Positions 25,858-35,429 are shown, counted from the stretch's first letter. The stretch is DNA of 39,842 nt from Cryobacterium sinapicolor (GCF_004403465.1 NZ_SOGQ01000014.1:1-39842); one strand, 5' to 3'. Program-made: numbers and translations. Notes: generated by a model from the letters alone, not told the origin.

Positions 25858-27432
25858 GTGGTGAGGCCTCTGACCAGCGCGGGCACGGTCGCCGCGATCG
25901 ACCTCGGCGCGTCCAGCGGCCGGGTCATGCTCGGCCACGTCGGTCCGGGCGAGCTGCGCCTGCGACCGGTTGCCCGCTTTCCGAACACTCCGGTGCGCAC
26001 CATCGACGGGCTGCACTGGAACATCGTCGAGCTCTACCGCAACGTGCTCGGTGGCCTGCATTCCGCCGTTCGGGAGGAACCTGAACTGGTCAGCGCCGGG
26101 ATCGATTCCTGGGCGGTCGACTACGCACTCCTGCGCGGCCAACGGATGCTCGGCAACCCCTACCATTACCGCGACGACCGCACTGGGGGAGGAGTAGTCG
26201 CCACCCACGCCCTCGTCGCCCCGGCCGACCTCTACGCAGGCAACGGCCTCCAATTCCTGCCGTTCAACACGCTCTACCAGCTCGCGGCCGACCGTCTGGC
26301 CGGCGGCCTCGACGGCGCCGAGACGATGCTGCTGATCCCGGACCTGCTCGGCTACTGGCTCACCGGGGAGCAGGTCGCCGAGCGCACGAACGCGTCGACG
26401 ACCGGGCTGCTGCGCGTCGGGTCCGGCCCGGGCGCCCCGGCTGGCCGAACCGGCGCGGTATCGAGGATAGCGGCGACAGCCGCCCTGACAGGGGCCACGC
26501 CCGCCACGGTGGACGCTGCCGCGCCGGCCACCGCTGCTGCCGCCGCCGCCTGCTCGGCGGCCGCGGACTGGGACGATGCCCTGATCGGCCGGCTGGGCCT
26601 GCCCCGCGCGATCTTCCCGCGGCTGGTCAGCGCGGGGGAGCGGATCGGGTCCCTGCTGCCCGGCGTCGCTGCCGAGATCGGATCGGCCACGCGCCTGGAT
26701 CTCGTCGCCGTCGGGTCGCACGACACGGCATCCGCCATCGTCGCCGTGCCCATGACCGGCGACACCGACGCCTACATCTCCTCGGGAACCTGGTCGCTCG
26801 TGGGGGTCGAGCTGGCCTCGCCGGTGCTGACCGAGGCCAGCCGCGCCGCCAACTTCACCAATGAGGGCGGCGTCGACGGCCGGGTGCGGTACCTGCGCAA
26901 CGTGATGGGCCTGTGGCTGGTGAGCGAGTCGCTGCGCACCTGGGAGGCGCAGGGCACCACGTTCGAGCTGGCGTACCTGTTGGCCCAGGCTGCTCAGGTG
27001 ACCGGCCCGGTCGCGGTCTTCGCCGTGGACGACCCCCGATTCCTGGCGCCCGGGGACATACCGGCGCGCATCCGTTCGTACTGCGGCGAGCACGGCCTGC
27101 CGGTGCCGGAAACGCCGGTCGAGCTCGTGCGCAGCATCGTGGAGAGCCTCGCCGCCGCCTATGCGGAGACCCTGCGGGCCGCGAGCGAGCTGTCGGGAAG
27201 GAGCATCCGTACGGTGCACATCGTCGGAGGCGGGTCGCAGAACGAGCTGCTCTGCCAGCTCACCGCGAATCGAACCGGGCTGACCGTGCTGGCCGGCCCC
27301 GTCGAGGCCACCGCGATCGGGAATGTGCTCGTGCAGGCCCGCGCCCAGGGGCTCGTGACCGGAAGCCTCGAGAGTCTGCGCTCCCTGGTCGCCCAAGCCT
27401 TCGTGCCTCGGCGCTATCTGCCCGAGCGCTGA
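25858..27432 (+). CDS. rhaB: Rhamnulokinase
   Basis: Phosphorylates L-rhamnulose at C1. It is a FGGY-family kinase of 524 residues, against about 489 in E. coli. The N-terminal IDLGASSGRVMLG and the blocks GIDSWAVDYALL, YRDDRT, SSGTWSLVG and VGGGSQNELLCQLTAN are those of RhaB. Residues about 188-236, between TTGLLRVG and DWDDALIGRLGLP, are an extra Ala/Thr-rich stretch where the family normally needs only a few residues. This insertion accounts for the extra length and looks like an unstructured loop. The start is GTG at 25858 (a second GTG follows at once). It is the last gene of the rhamnose operon, 145 bases after rhaD. Confidence 0.93.
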   Translation: MVRPLTSAGTVAAIDLGASSGRVMLGHVGPGELRLRPVARFPNTPVRTIDGLHWNIVELYRNVLGGLHSAVREEPELVSAGIDSWAVDYALLRGQRMLGNPYHYRDDRTGGGVVATHALVAPADLYAGNGLQFLPFNTLYQLAADRLAGGLDGAETMLLIPDLLGYWLTGEQVAERTNASTTGLLRVGSGPGAPAGRTGAVSRIAATAALTGATPATVDAAAPATAAAAAACSAAADWDDALIGRLGLPRAIFPRLVSAGERIGSLLPGVAAEIGSATRLDLVAVGSHDTASAIVAVPMTGDTDAYISSGTWSLVGVELASPVLTEASRAANFTNEGGVDGRVRYLRNVMGLWLVSESLRTWEAQGTTFELAYLLAQAAQVTGPVAVFAVDDPRFLAPGDIPARIRSYCGEHGLPVPETPVELVRSIVESLAAAYAETLRAASELSGRSIRTVHIVGGGSQNELLCQLTANRTGLTVLAGPVEATAIGNVLVQARAQGLVTGSLESLRSLVAQAFVPRRYLPER

Positions 27433-27442
27433 ACTGCCAGCG

Positions 27443-27508
27443 CCCTGCCTGCCCCGGCACCGCCTGCCCCGGTCCTGCCTGCCCGGGCCCTGCCTGCCCT
27501 TCCCGGGC
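27443..27508. repeat. Short imperfect tandem repeat (CCTGCCTGCCCCGG-like)
   Basis: About four imperfect units of 14-18 bases based on CCTGCCTGCCC(C)GG follow the rhaB stop. They are low-complexity, and no function is evident. Confidence 0.5.
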
Positions 27509-27569
27509 CGCCCCGTCGCCGCCCGTCCCGCACGCGCCTTAGTCCACAACCGGCCGTCCGCCCCTAACT

Positions 27570-27646
27570 AATTCGACGGAGATTTTGCGGAAAGCAGGCT
27601 TTTCCAGGCTGGAACAGGCCGTTCGGAGCAAAATCTCCGTCGAATT
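27570..27646. terminator. 19-bp perfect inverted repeat (convergent terminator or mobile repeat)
   Basis: The arms AATTCGACGGAGATTTTGC (27570-27588) and its exact complement (27628-27646) enclose 39 bases that themselves contain a CCAGGCTGG dyad. It lies between convergent rhaB and the MBL gene and could end transcription in both directions. The arms are AT-richer than the surroundings, which also fits a small non-autonomous repeat element. Confidence 0.6.
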
Positions 27647-27687
27647 CGTTCGCCGTCGGGCTGGACTGCCGCGCCTCGGCGGGCGGG

Positions 27688-28497
27688 CTACGTCCCGGGG
27701 GCCGGCTTCGCGGCGCGCAGGTATGCCAGCTGCGCGTGAACCGACGCCTCCGCGGCGAACCGGACGGAGGCATCCGTGTGGGCATAGACGCGATCGGTGA
27801 CCATCGCGACCGTCGCGTCGGGCCCCAACTCGGCGAGAGCGCGGCGCACCTCGCCGAGACGCTGGTGGCGGTGCGCAAGGTACGCGGCGCAGACCGCCCC
27901 GAGGTCGGGCAGCACCGGGCCGTGGGCGGGGAGTACCGTCGCGGGCCCGAGCGCCTGCAGGGTGGAGAGCGAACGCAGGTAGCCGTCGAGCGTGCCGTCG
28001 GGGTGGGCGATGATGCTCGTTCCGCGCCCGAGAATCGTGTCGCCGGTGAGCACCGACCCGCCCGGTCCGTCGGCGGGCAGCTGAAAACTCACGGAGTCCG
28101 CCGTGTGCCCCGGCGTGGCGATGACACGGATGCGCGTTCCCCCGGCCTCGATCAGTTCCCCGTCGGTCAGCGGCCGGCTGTCGACGCAGAATGCGGGGTC
28201 GAACGCCCGCACCCGAGCGCCGGTCAGCCGGGCGAAGCGCTCGCTCGCCGCGGTGTGGTCCGCGTGGTGATGCGTGATCAGGACCAGGTCGATCGAACCG
28301 GCCCCGGCCAGCGCGGCCAGGTGGGCGTCGTCGATCGGCCCGGGATCGACCACCACAACCGATTCGGAGCGGGGCGCGGCGATGAGGTAGCTGTTGGTGC
28401 CGTCGAGGGTCATGGGGCCGGCGTTGGGTGCGAGCAGCCGCCGGGTGAGCAGGCTGCTCCGCTGGATGCCCGCAGGCCGGTCTGCGTCGTTGCCCAT
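27688..28497 (-). CDS. MBL-fold metallo-hydrolase (LACTB2-like)
   Basis: A 269-residue metallo-beta-lactamase-fold hydrolase. The zinc motif HxHxDH is THHHADH, with H76, H78, D80 and H81. The later ligands are in TPGHTADS, LTGDTILG and LPAHGP. The N-terminal NPMTLDGTNSYLI-type block (here GPMTLDGTNSYLI) and the C-terminal helical segment with HRHQRLGEV place it with LACTB2-like or glyoxalase II-like hydrolases, which in other organisms act on RNA or thioesters. The substrate here cannot be told. ATG at 28497; the ribosome site is weak. It is convergent with rhaB. Confidence 0.9.
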   Translation of the reverse strand: MGNDADRPAGIQRSSLLTRRLLAPNAGPMTLDGTNSYLIAAPRSESVVVVDPGPIDDAHLAALAGAGSIDLVLITHHHADHTAASERFARLTGARVRAFDPAFCVDSRPLTDGELIEAGGTRIRVIATPGHTADSVSFQLPADGPGGSVLTGDTILGRGTSIIAHPDGTLDGYLRSLSTLQALGPATVLPAHGPVLPDLGAVCAAYLAHRHQRLGEVRRALAELGPDATVAMVTDRVYAHTDASVRFAAEASVHAQLAYLRAAKPAPGT

Positions 28498-28573
28498 GCG
28501 GGGAAGCCTAGCGGCCGAGCGTCGCCGCCACTGCGGCTGGCAGGTCCCGGGTTGATGACTCGGAGCCGGCCGC

Positions 28574-30073
28574 TCAGGCCCACAGGCTGATGCTGAGTTG
28601 GAGGTGCGCGTCGGGCCCGAGCACCGCCTGCCCCATCGGGGTGATGGGGACCGGCAGCTGCCACTGCCCGTCGGTGGACGTGCCGGGTGCCCAGTCGAGC
28701 TGGTTGGGCAGCTCGGCCTGCTCGGCGATCCGACCGGCGAGGGTGCTGTTCCACTCCCAGGTCACGCTTCTGGCCCCGCCGTTGTCGTTCACCTCGACGT
28801 CGACGATGAGCGTGTCCTGCCAGTCCGCGATCTGCTCGAGATGGTCCCCGAATCCGAGGATGCCGCCCGTCTCCTTGAGCGAGATGATCTTGAGGTCGAG
28901 GGCGTAGCGGCATTTGCGCACGTTCTTCGGCTGCAGGAAGATCGTCAGCAGCGGCAACGGTGACATGGGCCCGGAAATGCCCTTCTCCGTGGCGTTCAAA
29001 TCAATCGGGCAGTAGTGATCGGCTGTCTGCTCATGAATCAACACGGGCACGCCACGGATGGCCAGCCTGGCCTCGCCCTGCCAGACGCGGTCCTTGCGAT
29101 CAAGCTCCAGCCCGTGCAGGCCGACCTCTACCCGCAACCCGCCGAACAGGAAGCGGGACAGATTCTGGTACGTTTCCTCCGAATTGACCAGGCCGTATCG
29201 ACCTGAGTGGGAGCGGTGGATGTAGGCCCGGGCGGCCCCGTAAACATAGGCGTTGCGGACCGCGACCAGGCCATCGCTCTGCACGCCCATGACCGCGGAC
29301 GACAGCCCGGCGGCCACGGAATAGTCCCGCGAATTCGTGCCGACGATGCTCAGGATGCGGGAGGGTGGGAAAGCGCCCACCATGCGACGGGGGTCCCACC
29401 GCCCCGTCTTCGGGTCGGTCTCCCGGGCAAAGTCGTGGCCGTCCGGCAGCATGTATTCCTGCATATGCCGGGGGGCGAAGATATCGCTGCCCAACGGACC
29501 GAACCGGTCCATGATCCAGCCGCCGATCGGCCCGCCGAGCTCGGGGGAGATGCCTCCATGCGGGGTTCCGATCGTGCAGAGCTTCGACACGGATTCGGCG
29601 GGGTCGGCCAGTTCGCGCTGCAGTGCGGTGCGGCAGATCAGCCCGCCCATGGAGTGGGCCACGAGGTAGACGGGTGGTCCGCCGCGGGTCTTGGCCCGCA
29701 CCAGGTCGATGAAATCGACGAGCCCCTTGGCCGCGCGGCCGATGTCGTACGATTGCGGCTCGACGCCGAATGTGCCCGCCGCGGCGTCGTAGAACCGGTA
29801 GATCCACACGGAGTCCGGTTCAAGCGAGCCGGGATCGGCATTGATCAGGACGTTCTGCTGGCTGCCGGCCACTTCGATCCGGTACTGCTGGTCCTTGACC
29901 AGCCGCAGCAGTGGACCCTCGTACTGATAGAACCGCGGCTGGCCGCCGGCCCCCACCCGCACATGGGTGGAACCCTCGTTGAAACCGTAGAACGGATCAT
30001 CCGCCGCGTCGTCCATGGCATTCTGGCCGCCGGCAAAACCACGCACATAGATGACGGGGTAACGCTCGCTCAT
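28574..30073 (-). CDS. Alpha/beta-hydrolase, lipase/PGAP1-like
   Basis: A 499-residue protein with a lipase-type alpha/beta-hydrolase domain in the first half. The nucleophile is S141 in AHSMGG, preceded by the strand GPPVYLV; TIGTPHGG follows about 30 residues later, as in triacylglycerol lipases and PGAP1-like proteins. The N-terminus VIYVRGFAGGQ is the oxyanion strand. No signal peptide is visible, so it is probably cytoplasmic. The C-terminal 170 residues resemble a beta-rich accessory domain that I cannot name. ATG at 30073. It is likely an esterase of unknown substrate, 76 bases upstream of the MBL gene on the same strand. Confidence 0.85.
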   Translation of the reverse strand: MSERYPVIYVRGFAGGQNAMDDAADDPFYGFNEGSTHVRVGAGGQPRFYQYEGPLLRLVKDQQYRIEVAGSQQNVLINADPGSLEPDSVWIYRFYDAAAGTFGVEPQSYDIGRAAKGLVDFIDLVRAKTRGGPPVYLVAHSMGGLICRTALQRELADPAESVSKLCTIGTPHGGISPELGGPIGGWIMDRFGPLGSDIFAPRHMQEYMLPDGHDFARETDPKTGRWDPRRMVGAFPPSRILSIVGTNSRDYSVAAGLSSAVMGVQSDGLVAVRNAYVYGAARAYIHRSHSGRYGLVNSEETYQNLSRFLFGGLRVEVGLHGLELDRKDRVWQGEARLAIRGVPVLIHEQTADHYCPIDLNATEKGISGPMSPLPLLTIFLQPKNVRKCRYALDLKIISLKETGGILGFGDHLEQIADWQDTLIVDVEVNDNGGARSVTWEWNSTLAGRIAEQAELPNQLDWAPGTSTDGQWQLPVPITPMGQAVLGPDAHLQLSISLWA

Positions 30074-30263
30074 CGGGTCTCCATTCGCGCGTCACGTTTT
30101 TTCGGCAGGGCCCACAGTGCCTGTCAGGGTGGCACGACTGGAGGTGTGCGGCAAGAGGATGACGGTCCTGCGCCAGAGAACAACCGCCCTGCGCGCTGAA
30201 ACAAACGGGCCCGGCATCCGCTGGATAGGTTCAGAGAACTAACGGACTCACAGTGGAGGACCC

Positions 30264-31673
30264 ATGGACACCTACGACAATCTCCTTGCGACGATCACGC
30301 CGCAGTCGGGATCGACGCGAGAAATATTCGATCCCGCAACGGGAGCGGTGGTGGGCCTGGCCCCCGTGGACACCGCTCGGGACCTCGACCGCGCGGTCAC
30401 CACGGCCGGCGCGGTTCAGCCGGCCTGGGCGGCCCTGGGTCACGCTGCACGGAGCGAGATGCTGAACCGGGTCGCGGATGCGATCGATGCCGCGGCCGAG
30501 CCGCTCGCCGAGTTGCTCTCCCGCGAACAGGGCAAGCCGCTGAACGGGCCGAACGCCCGTTTCGAAGTCGGTGCGTCATCCGCCTGGCTGCGTGCCACCG
30601 CGGCGACACCGCTCGGGGCTGAGATCGTCGTCGACGACGGCCAGGTCCACGCCGAGATGCACTACCGCCCGATCGGCGTGGTCGCCGCGATCGGCCCCTG
30701 GAACTGGCCCATGATGATCGCAGTCTGGCAGATCGCGCCGGCGCTGCGGATGGGCAATGCCGTCGTGGTCAAGCCCTCGGAGCACACCCCGCTCAGCGTT
30801 CTGGGCCTCGTCGCGGTGATGAACCAGGTTCTGCCGGCCGGGCTGCTCACGGTGGTGTCGGGCGACCGTGAGATCGGCGAGCGCCTGTCCACCCACCCGG
30901 ACATCGGCAAGGTGATGTTCACCGGCTCGACCGCCACCGGCAAGGCGATCATCCGGAGTTCCGCCGACACCGTCAAGCGACTCACCCTCGAGCTCGGTGG
31001 CAACGACGCCGGCATTGTGCTGCCTGACGTCGACCCGAAGGCGATCGCCCAGGATTTGTTCTGGGGTGCCTTCATCAACACCGGTCAGACCTGTGCCGCA
31101 CTCAAGCGGCTCTACGTGCACGACGATGTCTACGACGCGGTCTGCGAGGAACTCACCGCCGTCGCCGCTGCCATGCCGATGGGCAACGGGCTCGATGAGA
31201 AGAACGTCCTGGGGCCGCTGCAGAACCAGGCGCAGTTCGACATCGTGTCCCGCCTCGTCGAATCGGCCAAGGAGTCCGGTGCCCGCGTGCTGATCGGTGG
31301 AAACCCCGACCTCGACCAGCCCGGCTACTTCTACCCGACCACCCTCATCGCCGACATCGACGGCGCCAACGCCCTGGTCACCGAGGAGCAGTTCGGTCCG
31401 GCGCTGCCGATCATCCGGTACACCGATCTCGACGCAGTGATCCGGGAGGCGAACAGCGTGGACGTTGGGCTCGGCGGCTCGGTATGGTCGGCCGACCTCG
31501 AGAAGGCCCGCGAGGTTGCGGCCCGGCTCGAGACCGGAACTGTCTGGATCAATGGGCACGGCGGCGTGCACCCGATGATCCCGTTCGGCGGCTCCAAGCA
31601 GTCCGGCTACGGCCTGGAATTCGGCGTCGAAGGTCTCAAGGCGCTCGGAGTGCCTCAGGTGATCAACGGCTGA
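30264..31673 (+). CDS. Aldehyde dehydrogenase (NAD(P)+)
   Basis: A 469-residue aldehyde dehydrogenase. The cofactor-binding PWNWPMM and KPSEHTP, general base E243 (LELGGND) and nucleophile C277 (NTGQTCAALKR) are all present, as are GPLQN and PFGGSKQSGYG. The PHxxFGGxKxSG-like end and the NWP block suggest the succinate-semialdehyde or broad aliphatic class. Oxidation of L-lactaldehyde from rhamnose is possible, but the gene is not in the rha operon. GGAGG lies five bases before the ATG at 30264. It is monocistronic and divergent from the lipase-like gene. Confidence 0.92.
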   Translation: MDTYDNLLATITPQSGSTREIFDPATGAVVGLAPVDTARDLDRAVTTAGAVQPAWAALGHAARSEMLNRVADAIDAAAEPLAELLSREQGKPLNGPNARFEVGASSAWLRATAATPLGAEIVVDDGQVHAEMHYRPIGVVAAIGPWNWPMMIAVWQIAPALRMGNAVVVKPSEHTPLSVLGLVAVMNQVLPAGLLTVVSGDREIGERLSTHPDIGKVMFTGSTATGKAIIRSSADTVKRLTLELGGNDAGIVLPDVDPKAIAQDLFWGAFINTGQTCAALKRLYVHDDVYDAVCEELTAVAAAMPMGNGLDEKNVLGPLQNQAQFDIVSRLVESAKESGARVLIGGNPDLDQPGYFYPTTLIADIDGANALVTEEQFGPALPIIRYTDLDAVIREANSVDVGLGGSVWSADLEKAREVAARLETGTVWINGHGGVHPMIPFGGSKQSGYGLEFGVEGLKALGVPQVING

Positions 31674-31793
31674 CCGGCCGAGACCCGCACGATCGCCGTT
31701 CACCGCACCGAGTGCGCTGGGCGGCGATTGTTGTTGCGTCCCGCTTACCTAGCGTCGAAACCCGTCGATAGAGTACTGGAGGGACGGAAGACG

Positions 31794-34676
31794 ATGGATG
31801 CAGAGCCGCGCGAAACTGCGAGTACGACGATCGGCCTGCTTCTGCGCCATGTGCGCGAGCGCGGCGGAGACGGAGCGGTCACAGAGGTGCTCTCCCGGGC
31901 GGGCGTGCAGCAGGATGCCGCGACTCTCCAGAACACGTCCACGTGGGTCAGCTACGACACCCGTATCCGGCTGTTCGAGGCCGCAACCGCGGTGCTCGGC
32001 GACCCGAACACCATGTTCACGGTGGGCACCGGCGCGGTCCGGGGTGACATCCAGCCTGTTCTCGTGCAATTGCTCAGCGTGTTCGCCTCGCCCGGGGCCA
32101 TCTATCGCCAGTTACCGCGCATGGTGCCGAAGTTCACCACGACGTCGACGATCGATGCCCTGTACGTCGGCAAGACCAGGGCGACCGTGCGCTACCGTCT
32201 GCACGACGACTATCGCCCGTCCCGACTCGACTGCCAATACGCCCAGGGACTGTTCTCGTCCGTGCCGGCCATCTTCGGCCTCGGCCCCGCACAGATCAGC
32301 CACCCGCAGTGCCAGTCGGACGGCTTCCCGGCGTGCGACTACGTGCTGACCTGGTCGACACGGGTGCGCTGGTGGTCGTGGCGATCGCGGAGCCGCTGGG
32401 TGGACTCATCCCTCGGCGTTCTGCGCGACAAGGTCCGGGAGGTGCAGCTGGCCGCCGCTGATCTCGTCAACAGCGACGACGTCGATGAGGTGCTGGCTCG
32501 GATCGTCGATCGCGCCGCCTCCGCGGTGCTCGCGCCGGCGTACCTACTCATCGTCGAACCGACCGGGGGCGGCGCTCCGCTGGTTCGCCATCGAGGGCTC
32601 AGTGAGGAACGTGCCGCCGATCTCGTGACACGGATGCTGAGTGGTGAGTTGTTGGACGAACGCGCGCTGGTCGTCGACATCGCTTCCAACCGCAAGATCC
32701 ACGGGCATCTGGCCGCCGTGTTCGCGGAGGGGCACACGGCGATGCTCGGGGATCGGGCCCTGCTCGAGGCCTACGCCGGACACGCTGCTGCAGCCCTCGA
32801 CCTGTTCACGGCTCTCGAGGAGTCCCGCCGGGAAGGGTTGCGCACGGCCGCGTTGCTCGGCCTCGCCCAGCAGTTGGCGACCAGCGACAGCGTCGAGGCG
32901 ATCGCGGACGTCGTCGCGTCGGCACTGGCGACGATCGTCGGCAGTGACGCGGCATCCGTGCTCCTGTGGGACGCCGAGGTCGGCGAGCTGCGGCCTGCTG
33001 CGGCCAGCGGCCTCGCACCGGCCGATCGCGAGTTCTTCCTCCGGACGACGCTGACCGTGGAGCAGACCCCGGAGCTCCTCGGCGTTCTCAGACGCCAGGA
33101 ACGCGTTCTGATCAGCGCCGACAACGCCAGCCCGGCCCTGGCGGCGCTGCTGCGTTCCATCGGTGTGAACAACGGTGTCGTCGTGCCCCTCCTCGCCGGG
33201 GATGTGCTGATGGGTGTCGCGACGGCCAGCTGGGTCGCCCCCGTGGCACCCGAGGTCCTGGCCGAGGCGATCACGCTGATCGAAGGCGTCAGCCGCCAGG
33301 GTGAAACGGCCATGCAGAAGGCCCGGTTGCTCGAGACCGTAAGGTACCAATCCCAGCACGATGGCCTGACCGGCCTGCCCAACCGGGCCCTGTTCGCCCT
33401 GCTGCTCGACACCGCACTGGCGGAGTGCCAGCCGAACAGCCGCACCGCGGTGCTGTTCTGCGACCTCGACAACTTCAAACGCGTCAATGACCGACTGGGC
33501 CATCGTGCCGGAGACGAGCTGCTGCGACAGGTTGCGGCTCGCCTGCGCGCCGAGATCCGCAGCATCGACACCATCGGCCGACTCGGCGGAGACGAGTTCG
33601 CGGTGCTGGTCACCGACCTTGACGGCGAAGACTCGGCCATCGAGCTGGCCCGCCGCGTCGTGGGCTGCCTGAATCCCCCCTTCCACCTGGCCGGCCAGCA
33701 CGTGCGGATCTCCGCCAGCGTGGGTGTGGCCTCGCACCGGGGGCCGGGGGGCCGCGGCGAGCAGCTCCTCGACGCGGCGGACGCCGGAATGTACGACGCA
33801 AAGAGAACGGGCCGAAATCAGATCGCCGTGGCCGGCGCCGAGGCGCACGGCAGCATATCGATGGGCGTTGAATCACCGGGGGACGCCGACACGTCGCTAC
33901 TCGTGGAGCTGTCCCGTGCGGTGGAGGCGAACGAGATGAGACTGTACTACCAGCCCGTCGTGGACATCTCCCGTTTCGGTGAGGAGACGGTCGTGGGCGC
34001 GGAATCCCTCATCCGGTGGGCGCACCCGCGACTGGGCATTCTCGCCCCGGGCGCATTCCTGCCGCTGGCGCAGGAACGGGGCCTGATCACCGAACTGGAC
34101 CTGTGGGTGATCGCGACCGCCTGCCGGGACGTGGTCGATTGGCCGCAGCTGGGCGCCCGGCCGCTGGGCGTCGCGGTAAACCTCGACGCCGCCACGCTGC
34201 TGGATCACAGGCTCGTGTCGACGGTTCGCACGGCTCTCAACAGCAACGGTCTGGCACCGGAACGGCTCACCCTCGAGGTGGTGGAGAGCCGGTCACTCAT
34301 CGATCTCCCCGGAATCGTCGAGCGCCTCGTGGAACTGCGCCGTCTGGGCATCCGCATTTCCCTGGACGATTTCGGCACCGGCTTCTCGACCCTGGCCTGG
34401 CTCAACACCCTGCCCGTCGACCAGATCAAGATCGACCGCAGCTTCATCCAGGGTCTTCCCGGAGCCTCCTCCGTGTCGCTCGTGCAGGGCATCCTGGCGC
34501 TGGCTGCCAAGCTCGACGTGGAGGTGATCGCCGAGGGGGTGGAGACCACGGAACAGCTCGACAGCCTGCGCACCAGCGGCGCCGTGCTCGCCCAGGGCTA
34601 CCTGCTGGGTCGCCCGGGTGCGACCTGGGACCCGGTGGCGGGAAGCCCGTTGGCGGCAGCCCGACGCGAGGTGTAG
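31794..34676 (+). CDS. V4R-like/GAF/GGDEF/EAL sensor protein
   Basis: A 960-residue multidomain c-di-GMP protein without transmembrane segments. Residues about 10-185 resemble a V4R/heme-NO-binding-like sensor and include the C-x5-G-x3-C-x-Y signature (HPQCQSDGFPACDYVLTW). Two GAF-like regions follow (about 210-330 and 360-500). GGDEF is intact at 598-602, with the upstream LFCDLDNFKRVND block, so cyclase activity is likely. The EAL region has E737-S738-L739 (ESL instead of EAL), but DDFGTGFS (D858, D859), IKIDRSF and IAEGVETTEQL are kept, so phosphodiesterase activity is possible. ATG at 31794 is about 10 bases after GGAGGG. Confidence 0.88.
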   Translation: MDAEPRETASTTIGLLLRHVRERGGDGAVTEVLSRAGVQQDAATLQNTSTWVSYDTRIRLFEAATAVLGDPNTMFTVGTGAVRGDIQPVLVQLLSVFASPGAIYRQLPRMVPKFTTTSTIDALYVGKTRATVRYRLHDDYRPSRLDCQYAQGLFSSVPAIFGLGPAQISHPQCQSDGFPACDYVLTWSTRVRWWSWRSRSRWVDSSLGVLRDKVREVQLAAADLVNSDDVDEVLARIVDRAASAVLAPAYLLIVEPTGGGAPLVRHRGLSEERAADLVTRMLSGELLDERALVVDIASNRKIHGHLAAVFAEGHTAMLGDRALLEAYAGHAAAALDLFTALEESRREGLRTAALLGLAQQLATSDSVEAIADVVASALATIVGSDAASVLLWDAEVGELRPAAASGLAPADREFFLRTTLTVEQTPELLGVLRRQERVLISADNASPALAALLRSIGVNNGVVVPLLAGDVLMGVATASWVAPVAPEVLAEAITLIEGVSRQGETAMQKARLLETVRYQSQHDGLTGLPNRALFALLLDTALAECQPNSRTAVLFCDLDNFKRVNDRLGHRAGDELLRQVAARLRAEIRSIDTIGRLGGDEFAVLVTDLDGEDSAIELARRVVGCLNPPFHLAGQHVRISASVGVASHRGPGGRGEQLLDAADAGMYDAKRTGRNQIAVAGAEAHGSISMGVESPGDADTSLLVELSRAVEANEMRLYYQPVVDISRFGEETVVGAESLIRWAHPRLGILAPGAFLPLAQERGLITELDLWVIATACRDVVDWPQLGARPLGVAVNLDAATLLDHRLVSTVRTALNSNGLAPERLTLEVVESRSLIDLPGIVERLVELRRLGIRISLDDFGTGFSTLAWLNTLPVDQIKIDRSFIQGLPGASSVSLVQGILALAAKLDVEVIAEGVETTEQLDSLRTSGAVLAQGYLLGRPGATWDPVAGSPLAAARREV

Positions 34677-34846
34677 TCCCCTCAGATCGCGGACTAGTTG
34701 CCTGCGGCGGCGAACGCTGATGTGTACTGGTGGCCCGTATTCGGCGACGGCGAACCGCAAGTGATGGTCGGCCAGGTGATCGACCGGATCGAACGGGGAC
34801 GGATCGCCTGATCGCCGGCTCGAGGTATCCAGCCCGCACCGCAGGC

Positions 34847-35320
34847 TTAGGCCAGCATGCTGCGCAGCATCCAGGCTGTCTTCTCGTGCACGTCCAGGCG
34901 GCGCACAAGCAGATCGGTGGAGACCTGGTCGGGTGCGCTCTCGGCGACGGGTAGCACCTCGCGGATGGTGCGGGCTGTGGCCTCGTGGGCGGCGACCAGT
35001 CGACGGAGCATCTCCGGGGCATCCGGCAGGTCGGTGTCCTCGCGCACGACGGCGAGCTCGGTGAACTGGCGATAGGTGCCTGGCGCCGGGGTGCCCAGGG
35101 CGCGGATGCGCTCCGCGATGTCGTCGACGGCCAGAGCCAGCTCGGTGTACTCGTCCATGAACATGGTGTGCAGCGAGTGAAACATAGGGCCCACGACGTT
35201 CCAGTGGTAGCTGTGAGTCTTGAGGTAAAGGGTGTACGAATCCGCCAGCACTCGGGACAGACCGTGAACGATCTTCTCGAGCTGCTGGTCCGGGATGCCG
35301 ATGTCGATTGTCTGACTCAC
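34847..35320 (-). CDS. dps: Dps family DNA-binding ferritin
   Basis: A 157-residue ferritin-like protein that stores iron and protects DNA from oxidants. The dinuclear ferroxidase site at the subunit interface is given by LKTHSYHWNVVGPMFHSLH and DEYTELALAVDDIAERIRALG (His, His, Asp, Glu pattern). The four-helix length is typical, and there is no long Lys-rich tail, so DNA binding may be weak. The start is GTG at 35320, with AAGGAG nine bases upstream. It is monocistronic. Confidence 0.93.
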   Translation of the reverse strand: MSQTIDIGIPDQQLEKIVHGLSRVLADSYTLYLKTHSYHWNVVGPMFHSLHTMFMDEYTELALAVDDIAERIRALGTPAPGTYRQFTELAVVREDTDLPDAPEMLRRLVAAHEATARTIREVLPVAESAPDQVSTDLLVRRLDVHEKTAWMLRSMLA

Positions 35321-35429
35321 TGATGACTCCTTAGGTCGTGTGGGTTTTCACGCTACACACCCGCGGTGGGACGCCCCCGTGAGAAGCGCGACCGAGCACT
35401 GGCGTTGCCGGACTGGCCGGCGAACCAGG

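Noticed and set aside
23652..26024. 790-residue minus-strand frame opposite rhaD
   Set aside because: It is the complement of the well-supported rhaD and the start of rhaB; it has no family motifs and no ribosome site.
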